Source: Arachis hypogaea
Taxonomy: Eukaryota; Streptophyta; Magnoliopsida; Fabales; Fabaceae
Length of the DNA: 64,000 bases
Direction of reading: 5' to 3'
NCBI RefSeq assembly: GCF_003086295.3
Contig: NC_092054.1
Span: 58,753,546-58,817,545, forward strand
The notes beneath the pieces are model-generated. The model did not search any database. It worked only from the letters and a program-made list of their open reading frames with translations, and was not told the DNA's origin. The translations under genes and the position numbers were made by a program. The first letter of the stretch is position 1. Every line of letters begins with the position of its first letter. This document shows positions 19,928 to 32,034 of this stretch, in pieces.

Positions 19928-21597
19928 TGGTGCACGAAATTGTGATCTCTGAAACGGCGCCAAAAACTTGGTATGCACAATCTTGATCTCAACTCTTTTT
20001 TACAACTCCGCACAAGTAACCAGCAAGTGCACTGGGTCATCCAAGTAATAAACCTTACGTGAGTAAGGGTCGATCCCACGGAGATTGTCGGCTTGAAGCA
20101 AGCTATGGTCATCCTTGTAAATCTCAGTCAAGCAGATTCAAATGGTTATGAAGTTTTGAGAATTTAAAATATAAATAAAATATAAATTAAGATAGAAATA
20201 CTTATGTAATTCATTGGTAGAACTTCAGATAAGCGTATGAAGATGCTTTGTTCCTTCTGAACCTCTGCTTTCCTACTGTCTTCATTAAATCATTCGTACT
20301 CCTTTTCATGGCAAGCTGTATGTTGGGAGATCACCGTTGTCAATGGCTACTGTCTGTCCTCTCAGTGAAAATGGTCCAAGTGCACTGTCACCGCACGGCT
20401 AATCATCTGTCGGTTCTCACTCATGTTGGAATAGGATCCATTGATCCTTTTGCGTCTGTCACTACACCCAACACTCCCGAGTTTGAAGCTCGTCATAGTC
20501 ATCCCTTCCCAGATCCTACTTGGAATACCACAGACAAGGTTTAAACTTTCTGAATCTCAGAAATGGCCGCCAATAATTCTAGCTTATACCACGATGACTC
20601 TGATCGTGAACCAGGAATCCAAGAGAAATGCATTCAAGCTTGTTTTCATGTAGAACGGAAGTGTTTGTCAGGTACGCGCTCATAAGTGAGAATGGTGATG
20701 AGTGTCACTTGATCATCACATTCATCATGTTCTTGTGTGTGAATGAATATCTTAGAATAAGAATAGGCTTGAGTTGAAAAGAAAAATAATAGTACTCTGC
20801 ATTAATTCATGAGGAACAGCAGAGCTCCACACCTTAATATATGGGGTGTAGAAACTCCACCGTTGAAAATACATAAGTGAAAGGTCTAGGCATGGCAGTG
20901 AGGCCAGCCACCAAATGTGTACAATGATCTATGATAGCATAAAACTGATCAAGGATATAAAATAAATCACTAAAAGTAGTTTTTGTACTAAACTAGTAGC
21001 TAGGGTTACAGAAAATAAGTAACTAAGTGCAGATAGTACATAAATCCACTTTCGGGGCCCACTTGGTGTGTGCTTGGGCTGAGCATTGAAGCTTTCACGT
21101 GTAGAGACTCTTCTTGGAGTTAAACGCCAGATTTGGTGCTAGTTTGGGCGTTTAACTCCAGCTTGTAACTCAGTTCTGGCGTTTAACGCCAGAATAGGGC
21201 ATGAAGTTGGCATTTAAACGCCAGTTTGCATCGTCAAAACTCGAGCAAAGTGTGGACTATTATATATTTCTGGAAAGCCCAGGATGTCTATTTTCCAACG
21301 CAATGAAGAGCGCACCAATTGGATTTCTGTAGCTCCAGAAAATTCATTTTGAGTGCAGGGAGATCAGAATCCAATAACATCTGCAGTCTTTTCAGCCTCT
21401 GAATCAGATTTTTGCTCAGGTCCCTCAATTTCAGCCAGAAAATAGCTAAAATAACAGAAATATACACAAACTCATAGTAAAGTCCAGAAATGTGAATTTT
21501 GCTTGAAAATTAATAAAAATATACTAAAAAGTAGCTAGATCCTACTAAAAACTACCTAAAAACAATGCCAAAAAGCGTATAAATTATCCACTCATCA
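19928..21597 (-). repeat. 5' LTR of unit BR (1670 bp)
   Basis: Plus-strand ends TGGTGCACGA and CCACTCATCA. Homologous along its length to LTR 11654-13317, including the buried junction remnant (19953-19970) and palindromes at 21115-21226. The TATA block has decayed (TAGTACAAAA on the element strand). Its right end interrupts the integrase of element C. Confidence 0.85.
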
Positions 21598-24500
21598 GAA
21601 GTCAATGCCCCAAAGATAAAAAATTTCACAGAATAGCATGAGCTGTTGGGGCATCTCATCCCTCTTAGATATTGTACCAAACTTTTGGCATGAGAAACAA
21701 GATTTACAGAAGGCAGTAGCATCTTTAAAAAGAGTGGGCCACCAGAATCCACAGTCTAAAATTTTTCTTACTGTTCTTTGAGGGCCAAAATGTCCACCAC
21801 TCTCAAAGGAGTGGCAGGCCTCTAAAATGGACTGGAATTCGGATTGAGGCACACACCTTCTAATTATCTGGTCAACACCATACCTCCATAAATATGGGTC
21901 ATCCCATATATAATATTTGGAATCACTTTTCAGCTTGTCCTTTTGATGCTTAGTAAAATTGGGAGGGAAGGTATGACTAACTAGATAGTTAGCTATAGGA
22001 GCATACCAAGGAACTACTTCAGATATTGCGTGCAAGCTATCTAATGGAAAAGCATCATTGATAGGAGTAGAGTCATCCTTAATGTGCTCAAGGCGACTCA
22101 AATGGTCCACCACTAAATTTTGGGAACCACTCCTATCCTTAATTTCTAAATCAAATTCTTATAGCAACAATATCCAACATATTAACCTTGGTTTGGACAC
22201 TTTTTTAGCTAATAAATATTTTAGAGCTGCATGGTCTGAGTACACTATCACTTTAGTACCAAGTAAATAGGCTTGGAATTTATCCAGAGCAAAAACAATA
22301 GCAAGAAGCTCTTTTTCAATGGTAGTATAATTAGACTGAGCAACGTCTAAGGTCTTAGAAGCATAAGCAATTATGAAAGGATCCTTACCTTCGCGCTGAG
22401 TTAGCGCCGCTTCTACTGCATAGTTGGAGGCGTCACACATAATCTCAAAAGGCTGGCTCCAGTCGGGTCCTCTCACAATCGGAGCTTAAGTCAAGGCGAT
22501 CTTCAGCTTATCAATCGCATTCATGCAGTCCTCACTCGGCTCGAACTCAATATCTTTCTACAGCAGTCTGGATAAAGGCAATGCTACCTTACTGAAGTCC
22601 TTGATAAATCGCCGGTAGAAACCTGCATGACCAAGGAACGAACGGACTTCCCTCACGGAGGAGGGGTAAGGTAAACTAGAAATCACATCTACCTTTGCTG
22701 GATCTACAGAAATACCAGTATTAGAAACAACGTGTCCTAGAACAATACCTTGTTTTACCATAAAATGACATTTTTCAAAGTTTAACACAAGGTTTGAACT
22801 AACATACCTGTCTAATACTCTAGCTAAACAATCCAAGCAAAGGCTAAATGAATCATCATACACACTAAAGTCATCCATGAAAACTTCCATACAGTTCTCA
22901 ATAAGATCTGAGAAAACACTCAACATGCACCTTTGAAAAGTAGCCGGTGCATTACATAAGCCAAAAGGCATCCTCTTGTATGCATATGTTCCAAAGGGAC
23001 ACGTAAAAGTAGTCTTCTCCTGATCTTCCAGAGCTATATGAATTTGAAAATAGCCAGTGTAACCATCTAAAAAGAAGTAGTGTGATTTACTTGATAGGCG
23101 ATCAAGCATCTGATCGATAAAGGGCAGGGGATAGTGATCTTTGTGGGTTGCCTGGTTGAGGCACCTGTAATCAATGCACACCCTCCAGGAGTTCTGCACT
23201 CTAGTTATCAGGAGCTCTCCATGTTCAATATTTACTGTTGTGACTCCAGACTTCTTGGGCACCACTTGTACTGGGCTGACCCATTTGCTATCTGAGATGG
23301 GATAGATGATATCCGCTTCAAGCAATCTGGTCACTTCCTTCTTGACAACTTCTAAGATGGTGGGGTTCAGCCGCCTTTGAGGTTGACGGACAGGCCTTGC
23401 TCCCTCTTCTAAAAATATCTGGTGCTCACAAACTTGAGGGCTGATGCCTACTATATCTGCCAAGCTCTACCCAATTGCTTTCTTGTGTCTTCTCAGCACA
23501 CTAAGCAACTGCTCCTCCTGTTGGGAAGTGAGTTCCCTTGCAATGATAACTGGGAGCTTCTGATGATCCTCAAGGTAAGCATACTTGAGGTGGGGTGGAA
23601 GGGCCTTTAACTTCATTTTCTGCTCATGGCTAGGCACTTGATCTTTTGGAGCTAGTGATGGTGGCAGTGTGTCGTCATCGTGTTCAGAGGGATTCCCCAC
23701 ACTTGCACCTTGCTCCATGTGCATCTCTTCTATTTCTTCTTGGTGAACTGCAACTACAATTTCATCTATGATGTCATACTGGAAGATGGAATGATCTTCC
23801 GGAGGATACTTCATAGCTTCATCCAAGTTGAAACTCACTGCTCTGCTATCTATCTCAAAGGAGTAAGTTCCTGAGAAAGCATCCCACTTGAACTTTGAAG
23901 TCTTCAGAAATGGCCTTCCAAAGAGGATGGATGATGGTCTTCCTGAGTCATTAGGGGGCATCTCCAAAATGTAGAAGTCAATAGGGAATGTGAGCCCCTT
24001 AATGCTCACTAGCACGTCCTCAGCACTTCCTACCACCGAGATTATACTTTTATCTGCCAAAACAAAACATGTTGCCGACCTTTTTAAGGAAGGGAGCCTC
24101 AAAACATCATATACAGATAATGGCATAATACTCACACACGCGCCTAAATCACACATACAGTCAGAAAATTTTACACCTTCTATAGTAATAGTAACCATGC
24201 ATGGACCTGGATCACTACATTTTTCTGGTATATCACCCATTAAAGTAGAAATAGAGCTACCTAGAGGAATAGTTTCTAAATCCTGTATTTTATCTTTATT
24301 CATGCATAAATTTTTTAGAAACTTCGCATATTTAGGTACCTGGCGAATGGCATCAAAAAGTGGAATCGTTACCTCAACCTTTTTGAAGATCTCCACCATC
24401 TTGGGGTCTAGCTCCATCTACTTCCTAGACTTCCTAGCAAGGTGTGGAAATGGAATGGGAATGGCTTCTCTGGTAACTTCATCTTCTTTAGGTGTTCCAT

Positions 24501-26000
24501 TCCCTGGTTAAGCTGCTTATTCTTCAACCATGTCCTGTACTTCCTCTTCTTCAACATCCTCTACCTCAGCAGTGTCCTCAACATGGATGTCATCCATTGA
24601 GCTTGGCTTCTCATGACTCCTCTCTTGCAGTGTGGTTCCGGACCTCAAAGTAATGGCATTGATTCCACCCTTAGGGTTGGGTAAAGGTTGAGAAGGAAGT
24701 GCACTGGAGCTTGAAGGTTGATTGTTGGGGGGTAGAAGGTGGTTCCAGCCGGGAGATGAGAGCTTGTAAAGTGGAGGTAAGACCAGTGATGCTAGAGGTA
24801 AGTGTATTCTGAAGGACTTTCTGTCTTTGTACAATAGAGTGAAGCATCTCATCATTTGTAGAAGAAGGGGGCTAAATAATCTGAGGGGCCTGCTGTTGGT
24901 TGTTCTGAGGCGCTTGGGATTACCTTTGGTGAGGTGCTCTGTAAGGTTGGTTTTGGTTCTGCTGCTGGTAAGGAGGATTCTACTGTCTGCTGTTGTTATT
25001 GTTCCACCTCTGATTCCCCCTGTTGTCTCTGCCTCCTCGGTTGTAGTTGTCCCTCCATCCTTGGTTGGAGTTATCTTGCCAACCTTGATTGTAGCTTCCA
25101 CCTTGGTTATAATTGCCGCCTTATTGATAGTATCCTTGATTTAGACGGTCATAGAAATTGTGAGTAGCTGCCAAGGTGTTGTCTTCTTGTTGGAGCTACG
25201 GGCACTTATCAGTGTAATGAGTATAACAGGCACATATTTCGCACACTCTCTGAGGAACCAACTGTTGACATTGTTGTTGTGGGAGAGGTTAAGGTTGTTG
25301 TTGATTCAGCTGTAGCTACTTCAGTATGTTGGTCATCTCTCCCAGAGTCTATGTGAGAGCAGCAGTCTCACTACTAGAAGAAACTTCCGCAATAGCCTTG
25401 GGATGGTTGTTCCTGTGCCTGACATTTCGGGTAGATTCAGGTAGATCGGTGATCAGTTGCCATGCTTCTGTCGCCGTCTTGTACTTCTTCAGAGAACCAT
25501 TACTTGTAGCATCTAATGTAGTCTTGTCCTGAGGCTTCATGCCTTGTGTAAAGTAGCTAATCAACACCAATTGGTCAATCTTGTGGTGGGAGCATGAATC
25601 TAGGAGATTCCTGAAGCGCTCCCAATATTCATATAGAGTTTCTGACTCGCCTTGGATAATGCAGGAAATTTCTTTCCTCAGTCTATCTGTAACTTCAGCT
25701 GGAAAGTATTTCTCCAGGAATTCCCTTCTGAGCAGATCCCAATTAGTAACACTGCTTCAGGTTGAGTGTAGAAACACTCCCTTGCCTTTTCCTCAAGAGA
25801 AAATGGGAAGGCATATAGCCAAATAGTAGTTTCATCTGCACCATGACGCCTAGTAGTTGAGCAGGCTGTCTGAAAATCTCTAAGGTGCTTGATAGGCTCT
25901 TGAGCAGGTAAGCCATGAAACTTGGGCAGTAAGTTGATTAGCGCAGTCTTCAGTTCAAAATCTGCAGCCAGATTTGGGTGACGCTGAAAGAACTGAAGAT

Positions 26001-27406
26001 TGATGGTTTAGAATTCAGAATAAATTCTCGTTGCAAGTATAGTTTCTAAACCAAGCAATCAACCTTTCTTACAAACGTTTTGGTTGTCACAAGTAACAAA
26101 CCCAATAAAATTTATAAACTGAAGTATTCAAACCTCAGGTCGTCTTCTCAAGGAATTGCAGGGAGGTGTTCTTATTATTAATTATGAAAAATAGTGTTTT
26201 GGGTTTTGAAAGGTTTAAACAAGGAAAACAAGTTGTAGGAATTAATAAATTAATATCTAATAAAACTCTTGGCAAGGGATAAAAATTCGGAAGTTCTATC
26301 CCAGTTGCTCTTATGAGAATTGAGTTTAACCCCACTTAGTTAACCTAAGGCAAAGGAAAGTCAAGTGGACTAATTAGTTAGATTCCCAAGTCCTAGCCAA
26401 CTCCTAAGGAAAGACTAGAGTTAGTGGAATTCCAGTCAATTAGAGAAATTAATCAACAATCACGATAAGTTGATAAATCAAGAGCCTCCAGTTAATCAAT
26501 CAAAGCCAAGAATATGAAAAGCTAAATAAGAATCATGAATATGAAATACCTCAATTTATACCAAATAAAGAAAATCCTAACATTAATGGTTCATAAGCCA
26601 ATTTGGCAACACAAGTAATTAAATGAGAGCATTAAAATATCTGAGAGTAAAAGAAATATTGAACCTGGTGAAGAGTTGAAATCCTAAATCCTTTAAGAGG
26701 AATCCAAATCCTAAGACCTAAGAGAGAGGAGAGAACCTCACACTCTAGAAACTACATCTAAATTATGAAAAGTGAATGTATGATATGTTCTTCATGAATG
26801 GATTCATTCCCCCACTTTGTAACCTCTAATCTGTGCTTTCTGGACTTGGATTTGGGCCAAAAAGTGTTTTAGAAATCGCTGGGAGCATTTTCTGCAGTTT
26901 CTGGTGCGTGGCGTCTGTCACGTGTTTGCGTGGGTCATGCGGTCGCGTCATCTGGAGTTTTCCTTATCATGCGTTCGCGTCGGTCACGCGTACGCGTCAT
27001 TTGCGTTCTGCTCAAGGCACGCGTTCGCGTTAGTCACGCATTCGCGTCAATGCCTTTTTGCGCTAAGCATGCGGTCACGTCGTCCATGCGTTCGCGTCGC
27101 TGCCAGTTTCTTCAAAAACTCCATTTTGTGCTTTCCATCCATTTTTGTATGTTTCCTTTCCATGCTTTAAATCATTCCTGCCTTAGGAGATCTGAAAATA
27201 CTCAACACACAAATCACGACATCGAATGGTAATAAAAGGTAATTAAAATAATTATTTTTAAAGCATAGGAAACATGTTTTTCACATATATCACATAATAA
27301 GGAAGGGAAAAGTAAAACCATGCAATTTCACATGAATAAGTGGGTGAAGGGTTGAGTAAATCACTTAAATTAAGCACAAAATATATCATAAAATATGGGT
27401 TTATCA
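26001..27406 (-). repeat. Lone LTR inside element C gag (about 1406 bp)
   Basis: Plus-strand ends TGATGGTTTA and GGGTTTATCA. It lacks an adjacent primer site or internal region: gag codons lie on both sides. Related to the LTRs of A and C. A solo LTR left by recombination is the simplest reading, but the 5-base flanks (AAGAT and GATGC) do not match and the exact left end is uncertain by a few bases. Confidence 0.7.
26917..27099. repeat. ACGCG-NN-CGCGT palindromes in lone LTR
   Basis: About nine cores, mostly the ACGCGTTCGCGT or ACGCGTACGCGT variants with decayed forms, in the same relative place as 6014-6142. Confidence 0.8.
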
Positions 27407-27801
27407 GATGCGCTTGATACGGTTGCAGTGTAAAGTCTGGAGCTCCTGCTTCCTGGAGAGTAATCCTTCTGGGCTCCGCCATATTACCTGCACGTAAATC
27501 AACAAAATCAGTAGGAGAGGGGCTTGTTTCTTCCTCAGATGGCGCTTTAGATTCGCCCTCAAATGAGATTGGTGAATTGGTAAGAACCACTTCACCACCC
27601 TTAGAGGCTAACCGACGTCGAGCTCGCCTAATACATGAAATAGTTCTTTCAATTTCAGGATCAAACGCGGCTAAGCTCGAATCAGGTAGTGAATGCGTCA
27701 TTCAATGAAAGAAACATACAGCTCATGGTAATAAAATAAAATAAAATATGCAAAAATTAAAAATATGTACACCAACCAATAATTTAGCACACAATTGCAA
27801 C

Positions 27802-27819
27802 TCCCCGGCAACGGCGCCA
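27802..27819 (-). other. Primer binding site, tRNA-Asp (element C)
   Basis: TCCCCGGCAACGGCGCCA on the plus strand; 15 bases from the LTR start at 27835. Confidence 0.85.
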
Positions 27820-27834
27820 AAAATTGACGAGGCG

Positions 27835-28976
27835 GAAAATTGCCAATTAAGAATTTATAATAAGAACGGCGTTGCAAGTACAGTTCTTAATTGACAGAAA
27901 TTCCGCTTATCAATGTGAAAGGAGTGTCACAAATTTAGAATAAAAATACTGGGAGTAGGAATCCTAGGTCGTCTCCCAACGAGTTGACAAAAGGGTGCTA
28001 TTTTATTAGTCAGGAATTTTTTGAGAAATTTTAAGAGTTGGAGAACAAAAAAATAAATGATTGTAAATTAAAGCAATGTAAATTAAAAGAGATTTATGTA
28101 TTTAAAATAAAAAGCCTTGACTGGGAGAAGATTAATCGGAAGTTCTATCCTTGTTGGAATTATCCCAAGTGTGATAATAAGACGTTGTTGTTTTCACTTA
28201 GTTAACCCTTACCGAATAAAGGAAAGTCAAGTGATTGAGCTAACTCTTATTCACAAGTCCTAATCCTCTCCTTATGGAAGGATTAGCATTAGTGACTAGA
28301 GAATTAGCCAACAACTTCCAATTAAAACCAACACTTGAGTATTCCAACTCAAGGGTCTCCTTTTAATCAACTCCCAAGTCAAGTTGGGAGTCTACTCCAT
28401 TGACATAAATACAATGTTCACAGACATATAAGAAGAAGACATGATGAATTAAATAAAGTAATACTGTGAAAATTAATTAAAGGTAAACATAGTTCTTTGC
28501 ATTAATAAATCCCAAAATCATAACCATACGTATCTGAACAGGGTTAATGGGCAATAAAAGAGTAAAGGAATAAGGAAACAAACTAGAATAATGGAAACTT
28601 CAACGGAGGTAATGAATCTTCTCAATATCCAAATCAAAAGCATAAAACTCTAAAAACTATGAATGTGAAGAAACCTAGAGGAAGTAATAGAATTCTCTCT
28701 AAGATTCAAAACCAAAACTAAAACTCAAAAACTATGCGAATGAGAATGTGTGTTGAGTCTCCGCTTGTCCCCTGGCTCTAGTCTGTGTTTCTGGGCCAAA
28801 AACTAGGTCCAAACTCAGCCCAAAATCGCCCCCAGCGTCTTCTGCGTTTTCTGCACGTGGCGCATGTCACGCGTACGCTTCAGTCATGGGTACGCATCGC
28901 TGGTCATCTTCGCGTGCCATTCGTACGTGTCAGGTACGCGCACGTGTTGACGTGCAAACTCCAATTCACGCGCACG
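27835..28976 (-). repeat. Element C 5' LTR, left part
   Basis: Starts TGACGAGGCGG. Interrupted by element D; together with 40802-41125 it makes about 1466 bp. It carries ACGCG-type palindromes from 28859 to the insertion point. Confidence 0.8.
28972..28976. repeat. Target site duplication GCACG, left copy (element D)
   Basis: GCACG directly before TGATGAGCGG; repeated directly after the 3' LTR. Confidence 0.95.
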
Positions 28977-30587
28977 TGATGAGCGGATAATTTATACCCT
29001 TTTTGGCATTGTTTTTAGGCAGATTTTAGTATATTTTAGTTATTTTTTATTATATTTTTATTAGTTTTTATTCAAAAATCACATTTTTGGGCTTTACTAT
29101 GAGTTTGTGTGTTTTTCTGTAATTTCAGATATTTTCTTGCTGAAATTGAGGGACCTGAGCAAACATCTGATTCAAAGGCTGAGAAAGGACTGCAGATGCT
29201 ATTGGATTCTAACCCTCTTGCACTCGAAATGGATTTTCTGGAGCTACAGAAGCCCAATCGGCGCGCTCTTAATTGCGTTGGAAAGTAGACATCTTGGGGT
29301 TTTCAGCAATATATAATAGTCTATAATTTGCCCGAGTTTTAATGGCCCAAACTGGCGTTAAAAGCCAGCCAAAAACTTTCTGGCGTAAAATGCCAGAACT
29401 GGCATACTTTTCGGCGTTAAACGCCCATTTTGGCACCCAGGGTGGCATTTAACTCCAATATGAGGCATATGCACGTGGAAGCTTGAAAGCTCAGCCCAAA
29501 CACTCACCAAGTGGGCCCCAGAAGTGGAATTCTGCACTATCTACACCTAGTTACTCATTTTCTGTAACCCTAAGTTACTAGTTTAGTATAAAAACTACTT
29601 TTAGAGATTCATTTAGCAACTCATGACATTTTTTACATTCCATATTATATCTTTGACGGCATGAGTCTCTAAACCCCATAGGTGGGGGTGAAGAGATCTG
29701 CTGTGTTTCAATGGATTAATGCAATTACTACTGTTTTCTATTCAATCACGCTTGATTCTATTCTAAGATACTCACTCGTACTTCAATCTAGAGAAGATGA
29801 TGATTCGTGACACTCATCATTATCCTCAATTCTATGAACGCATACCTGACAACCACTCCCATTCTATCTGAGCTCAACGTAGTCATTGGGCGACAGCTTG
29901 AGTGCGTATTTCTTGGGTCTCTTATTCACGGACCGAGTCTGTGAGATCAGAACCTTCGTGGTATAGGCTAGAACCAATTGGTAGCATTCTTGGGATCCGG
30001 AAAGTCTAAACCTTGTCTGTGGTATTCCGAGTAAGATCTGGGAAGGGATGACTGTAACGAGCTTCAAACCTGCGAATGTTGGGCGCAGTGACAGTGTGCA
30101 AAAGGACAAGGGTCCTATTCCGACGCTAGTGGGAACCGACAGCTGATTAGCCGTGCGGTAGCTGTACATGGTATTTTTCATATGAGACGAGAAATCCGAC
30201 AGTTGATTAGCCGTGCATAGATTGTACATGGTATTTTTTATCCGAGACGATCATAAAGCTTGCCATTGAAGGAAGCTATGCGTGTTTAGAGAAGAAGACA
30301 GTAGGAAAGCAGAGATTCAGACGACATAGCATCTTCGAAACCTCAGGCTGTTTCTCATTACTGAATTACAAGTACCATTTATTTCATGTTATTTACCTTT
30401 CATAAACAAAACCATTTTTATCATTAATATCCTGACTAAGATTTACAAGATAACCATAGCTTGCTTCAAGCCGGCAATCTCCGTGGGATCGACCCTTACT
30501 CACGTAAGGTATTACTTGGATGACCCAGTGCACTTGCTGGTTAGTTGTGCGGAGTTGTGAAAAGTGTTATCACAATTTCGTGCACCA
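28977..30587 (+). repeat. Element D 5' LTR (1611 bp)
   Basis: TG...CA ends; palindromes at 29352-29457; TATA box at 29587. U5 has the conserved block with GGGATCGACCCTTACTC shared with B, E and F. Confidence 0.95.
29587..29593 (+). promoter_or_regulatory. TATA box, element D 5' LTR
   Basis: TATAAAA in TAGTATAAAAACT, same block as TATAAATA in elements B and F. Confidence 0.55.
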
Positions 30588-30593
30588 AGTTTT

Positions 30594-30612
30594 TGGCGCC
30601 GTTGCCGGGGAT
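30594..30612 (+). other. Primer binding site, tRNA-Asp (element D)
   Basis: TGGCGCCGTTGCCGGGGAT is the full complement of the plant tRNA-Asp 3' end, six bases after the LTR. Confidence 0.92.
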
Positions 30613-32034
30613 TGTTCGAGTTTGGACAACTGACGGTTCATCTTGTTGCTCAGATTAGGAAGAATTTACCTTTTTGGTTGGTCTATAGTCACTAAATTTG
30701 AGTCTTTTATTTTCTTTTCAAAAATCTTTCAAAAAGTTTTATTTTTCTTCATTAATCTGTTATTTGTCTTTGAGTCTTTTATTATTGTTCTTGATAAAAT
30801 TTTTAAAATCCTTGTTTTATTTTTCTAAATTTCTTTACGAAATATTTAATAAATAAATAAAAACCAATAACCTCATAATTTAGTCTTCTGTCTGAGTTTA
30901 GTTTCATGTTTTAAGTTTGGTGTCAATTGCATGCCTTTATTTTTCTTTCAATTTTTCGAATTACATGTTCTTAGTTCTTTCTTGATCTTCAAGTTGTTCT
31001 TATTTATTTTTCTTGTTTGATCTTTAGTTTTTCTTGTTTTGTGTCTTTCCTTGTTTTTCTTGTGCATTTCCGAATTATTAGTGTCCAAAGTATAAAAATT
31101 TTTAAGTTTGGTGTTCTTTGTTTTTATTTTCTTAAAGATTTCCATCTTGATCTTCAAAGTGTTCTTGGTGTTCATCTTGACATTCAAAGTTTTCTTGTTT
31201 GTTTTCTTTGTTTTGATCTAAAAATTTTAAATTTGGTGTCATTTTATTATTTTTCTCTTTTCTCATTAAATTCAAAAAATATCTTTTCTCTTTATTTTAA
31301 TTGAATTTTCGAAATTTACATAAAAAAATTCAGATTTTTATTTAAATTTTTTTTATCTTATCTTATCTTAGTTTTAAAATTTCAAAATTCAAATCTTTTT
31401 CAAAAAATCATATCTTTTTCAAAATTCTATCTTATCTTATTTCAAATTCAAATTTCAAATTTCAATTAAATTCCAAAATTCAAATTCAAATTTCAAAATT
31501 TAAATTTAAAATTTTAAAAATCAAACCTTTTCAAAATTTAAAACTTTTTTCAAATCCTTATCTTATATTGTTGACTATTTCAAAATTCAAAATTCAAAAT
31601 TTAATTTTCAAATTTAAAATTTAAATTTTAAAACTTTTTAATTTAAAAACCTATCTTCTCTTAAATTCCTTATCTTCTCTTTCCTAACTTATCTTATCTT
31701 TTGTAATCTCAAATCCTATAATCAAATCTTTTTCAAATCTTTTCTTTTATTTATTTTCCTAAAAGTATCTTTAATTTTAAGACATATCTTTTTCAAAACT
31801 TCCTAACCACTTTCTCTCTCTTCATTTTTCGAAAATCCTCACCCAAAAATTTTCAAATTTTTTTAATTAATTAATTAATTTAGTTTTCTAATTTCATTTA
31901 TTTCTTTTTCTTTTTTTTATTTATTTTCAAAATTTGCATCATTTTATTTACTTTATTTTTAATTTCGTTAAATTCAAAAAAAAAGGGGGAATAAAATTTT
32001 TATTCACAATCCACATCATCTCCCTTTCTCCATC
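30613..32034 (+). other. AT-rich leader of element D
   Basis: About 1420 bases, T-rich, with TTCAAAATT and ATCTTATCTT low complexity and AAGTTTGGTGT motifs at about 30915, 31104 and 31227. No gene seen. Confidence 0.7.

Larger units (their letters stand above)
6449..21597 (-). mobile_element. Composite element B: two non-autonomous units sharing an LTR (LTR-int-LTR-int)
   Basis: On the minus strand: LTR 19928-21597, internal BR 13318-19927, LTR 11654-13317, internal BL 6449-11653, then element A. Both LTRs have a tRNA-Asp primer site on their left, so each acts as a 5' LTR; the middle one also closes unit BR. The 5-base flanks AAACT (11649-11653) and GAAGT (21598-21602) differ, so BR is not a simple insertion. 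Unequal recombination between related copies, or insertion of one in another's LTR, fits. The units carry gag-protease and ORF2 but no RT, RNase H or integrase. The right edge splits the integrase of element C. Confidence 0.8.
21598..27701 (-). pseudogene. Element C gag-pol, many stops, interrupted by LTR and truncated at integrase
   Basis: Starts MTHSLPDSSLAAFDPE at 27701; gag reaches MAEPRRITLQEAG and is cut by the LTR at 27406, resuming at 26000 with HPNLAADFELKTALI. A zinc knuckle CEICACYTHYTDKC (CX2CX4HX4C) lies near 25230. A frameshifted Gly/Asn-rich linker follows, then protease (CMCDLGACVSIMPLSVYDVL; ILFGRPFLKTS), RT ([48 protein letters not shown]), RNase H ([23 protein letters not shown]) and integrase zinc region (HSFESGGHFGPQRTV; CKSCFSCQK), ending at WGIDF where element B begins. 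From 24517 onward one frame holds about seven stops, several at former CAG, CAA or TGG codons. Confidence 0.85.

Noticed and set aside
23990..24511. 173-codon plus-strand frame across element C protease
   Set aside because: Antisense shadow of the protease coding region.
24517..25101. Thr-rich frame as a separate gene
   Set aside because: Mostly a shifted reading of the Gly/Asn-rich gag linker of element C; the true gag frame is shifted here.
30594..30612. tRNA-Asp gene fragment
   Set aside because: Only the 3' end complement is present, directly after an LTR; it is a primer binding site.
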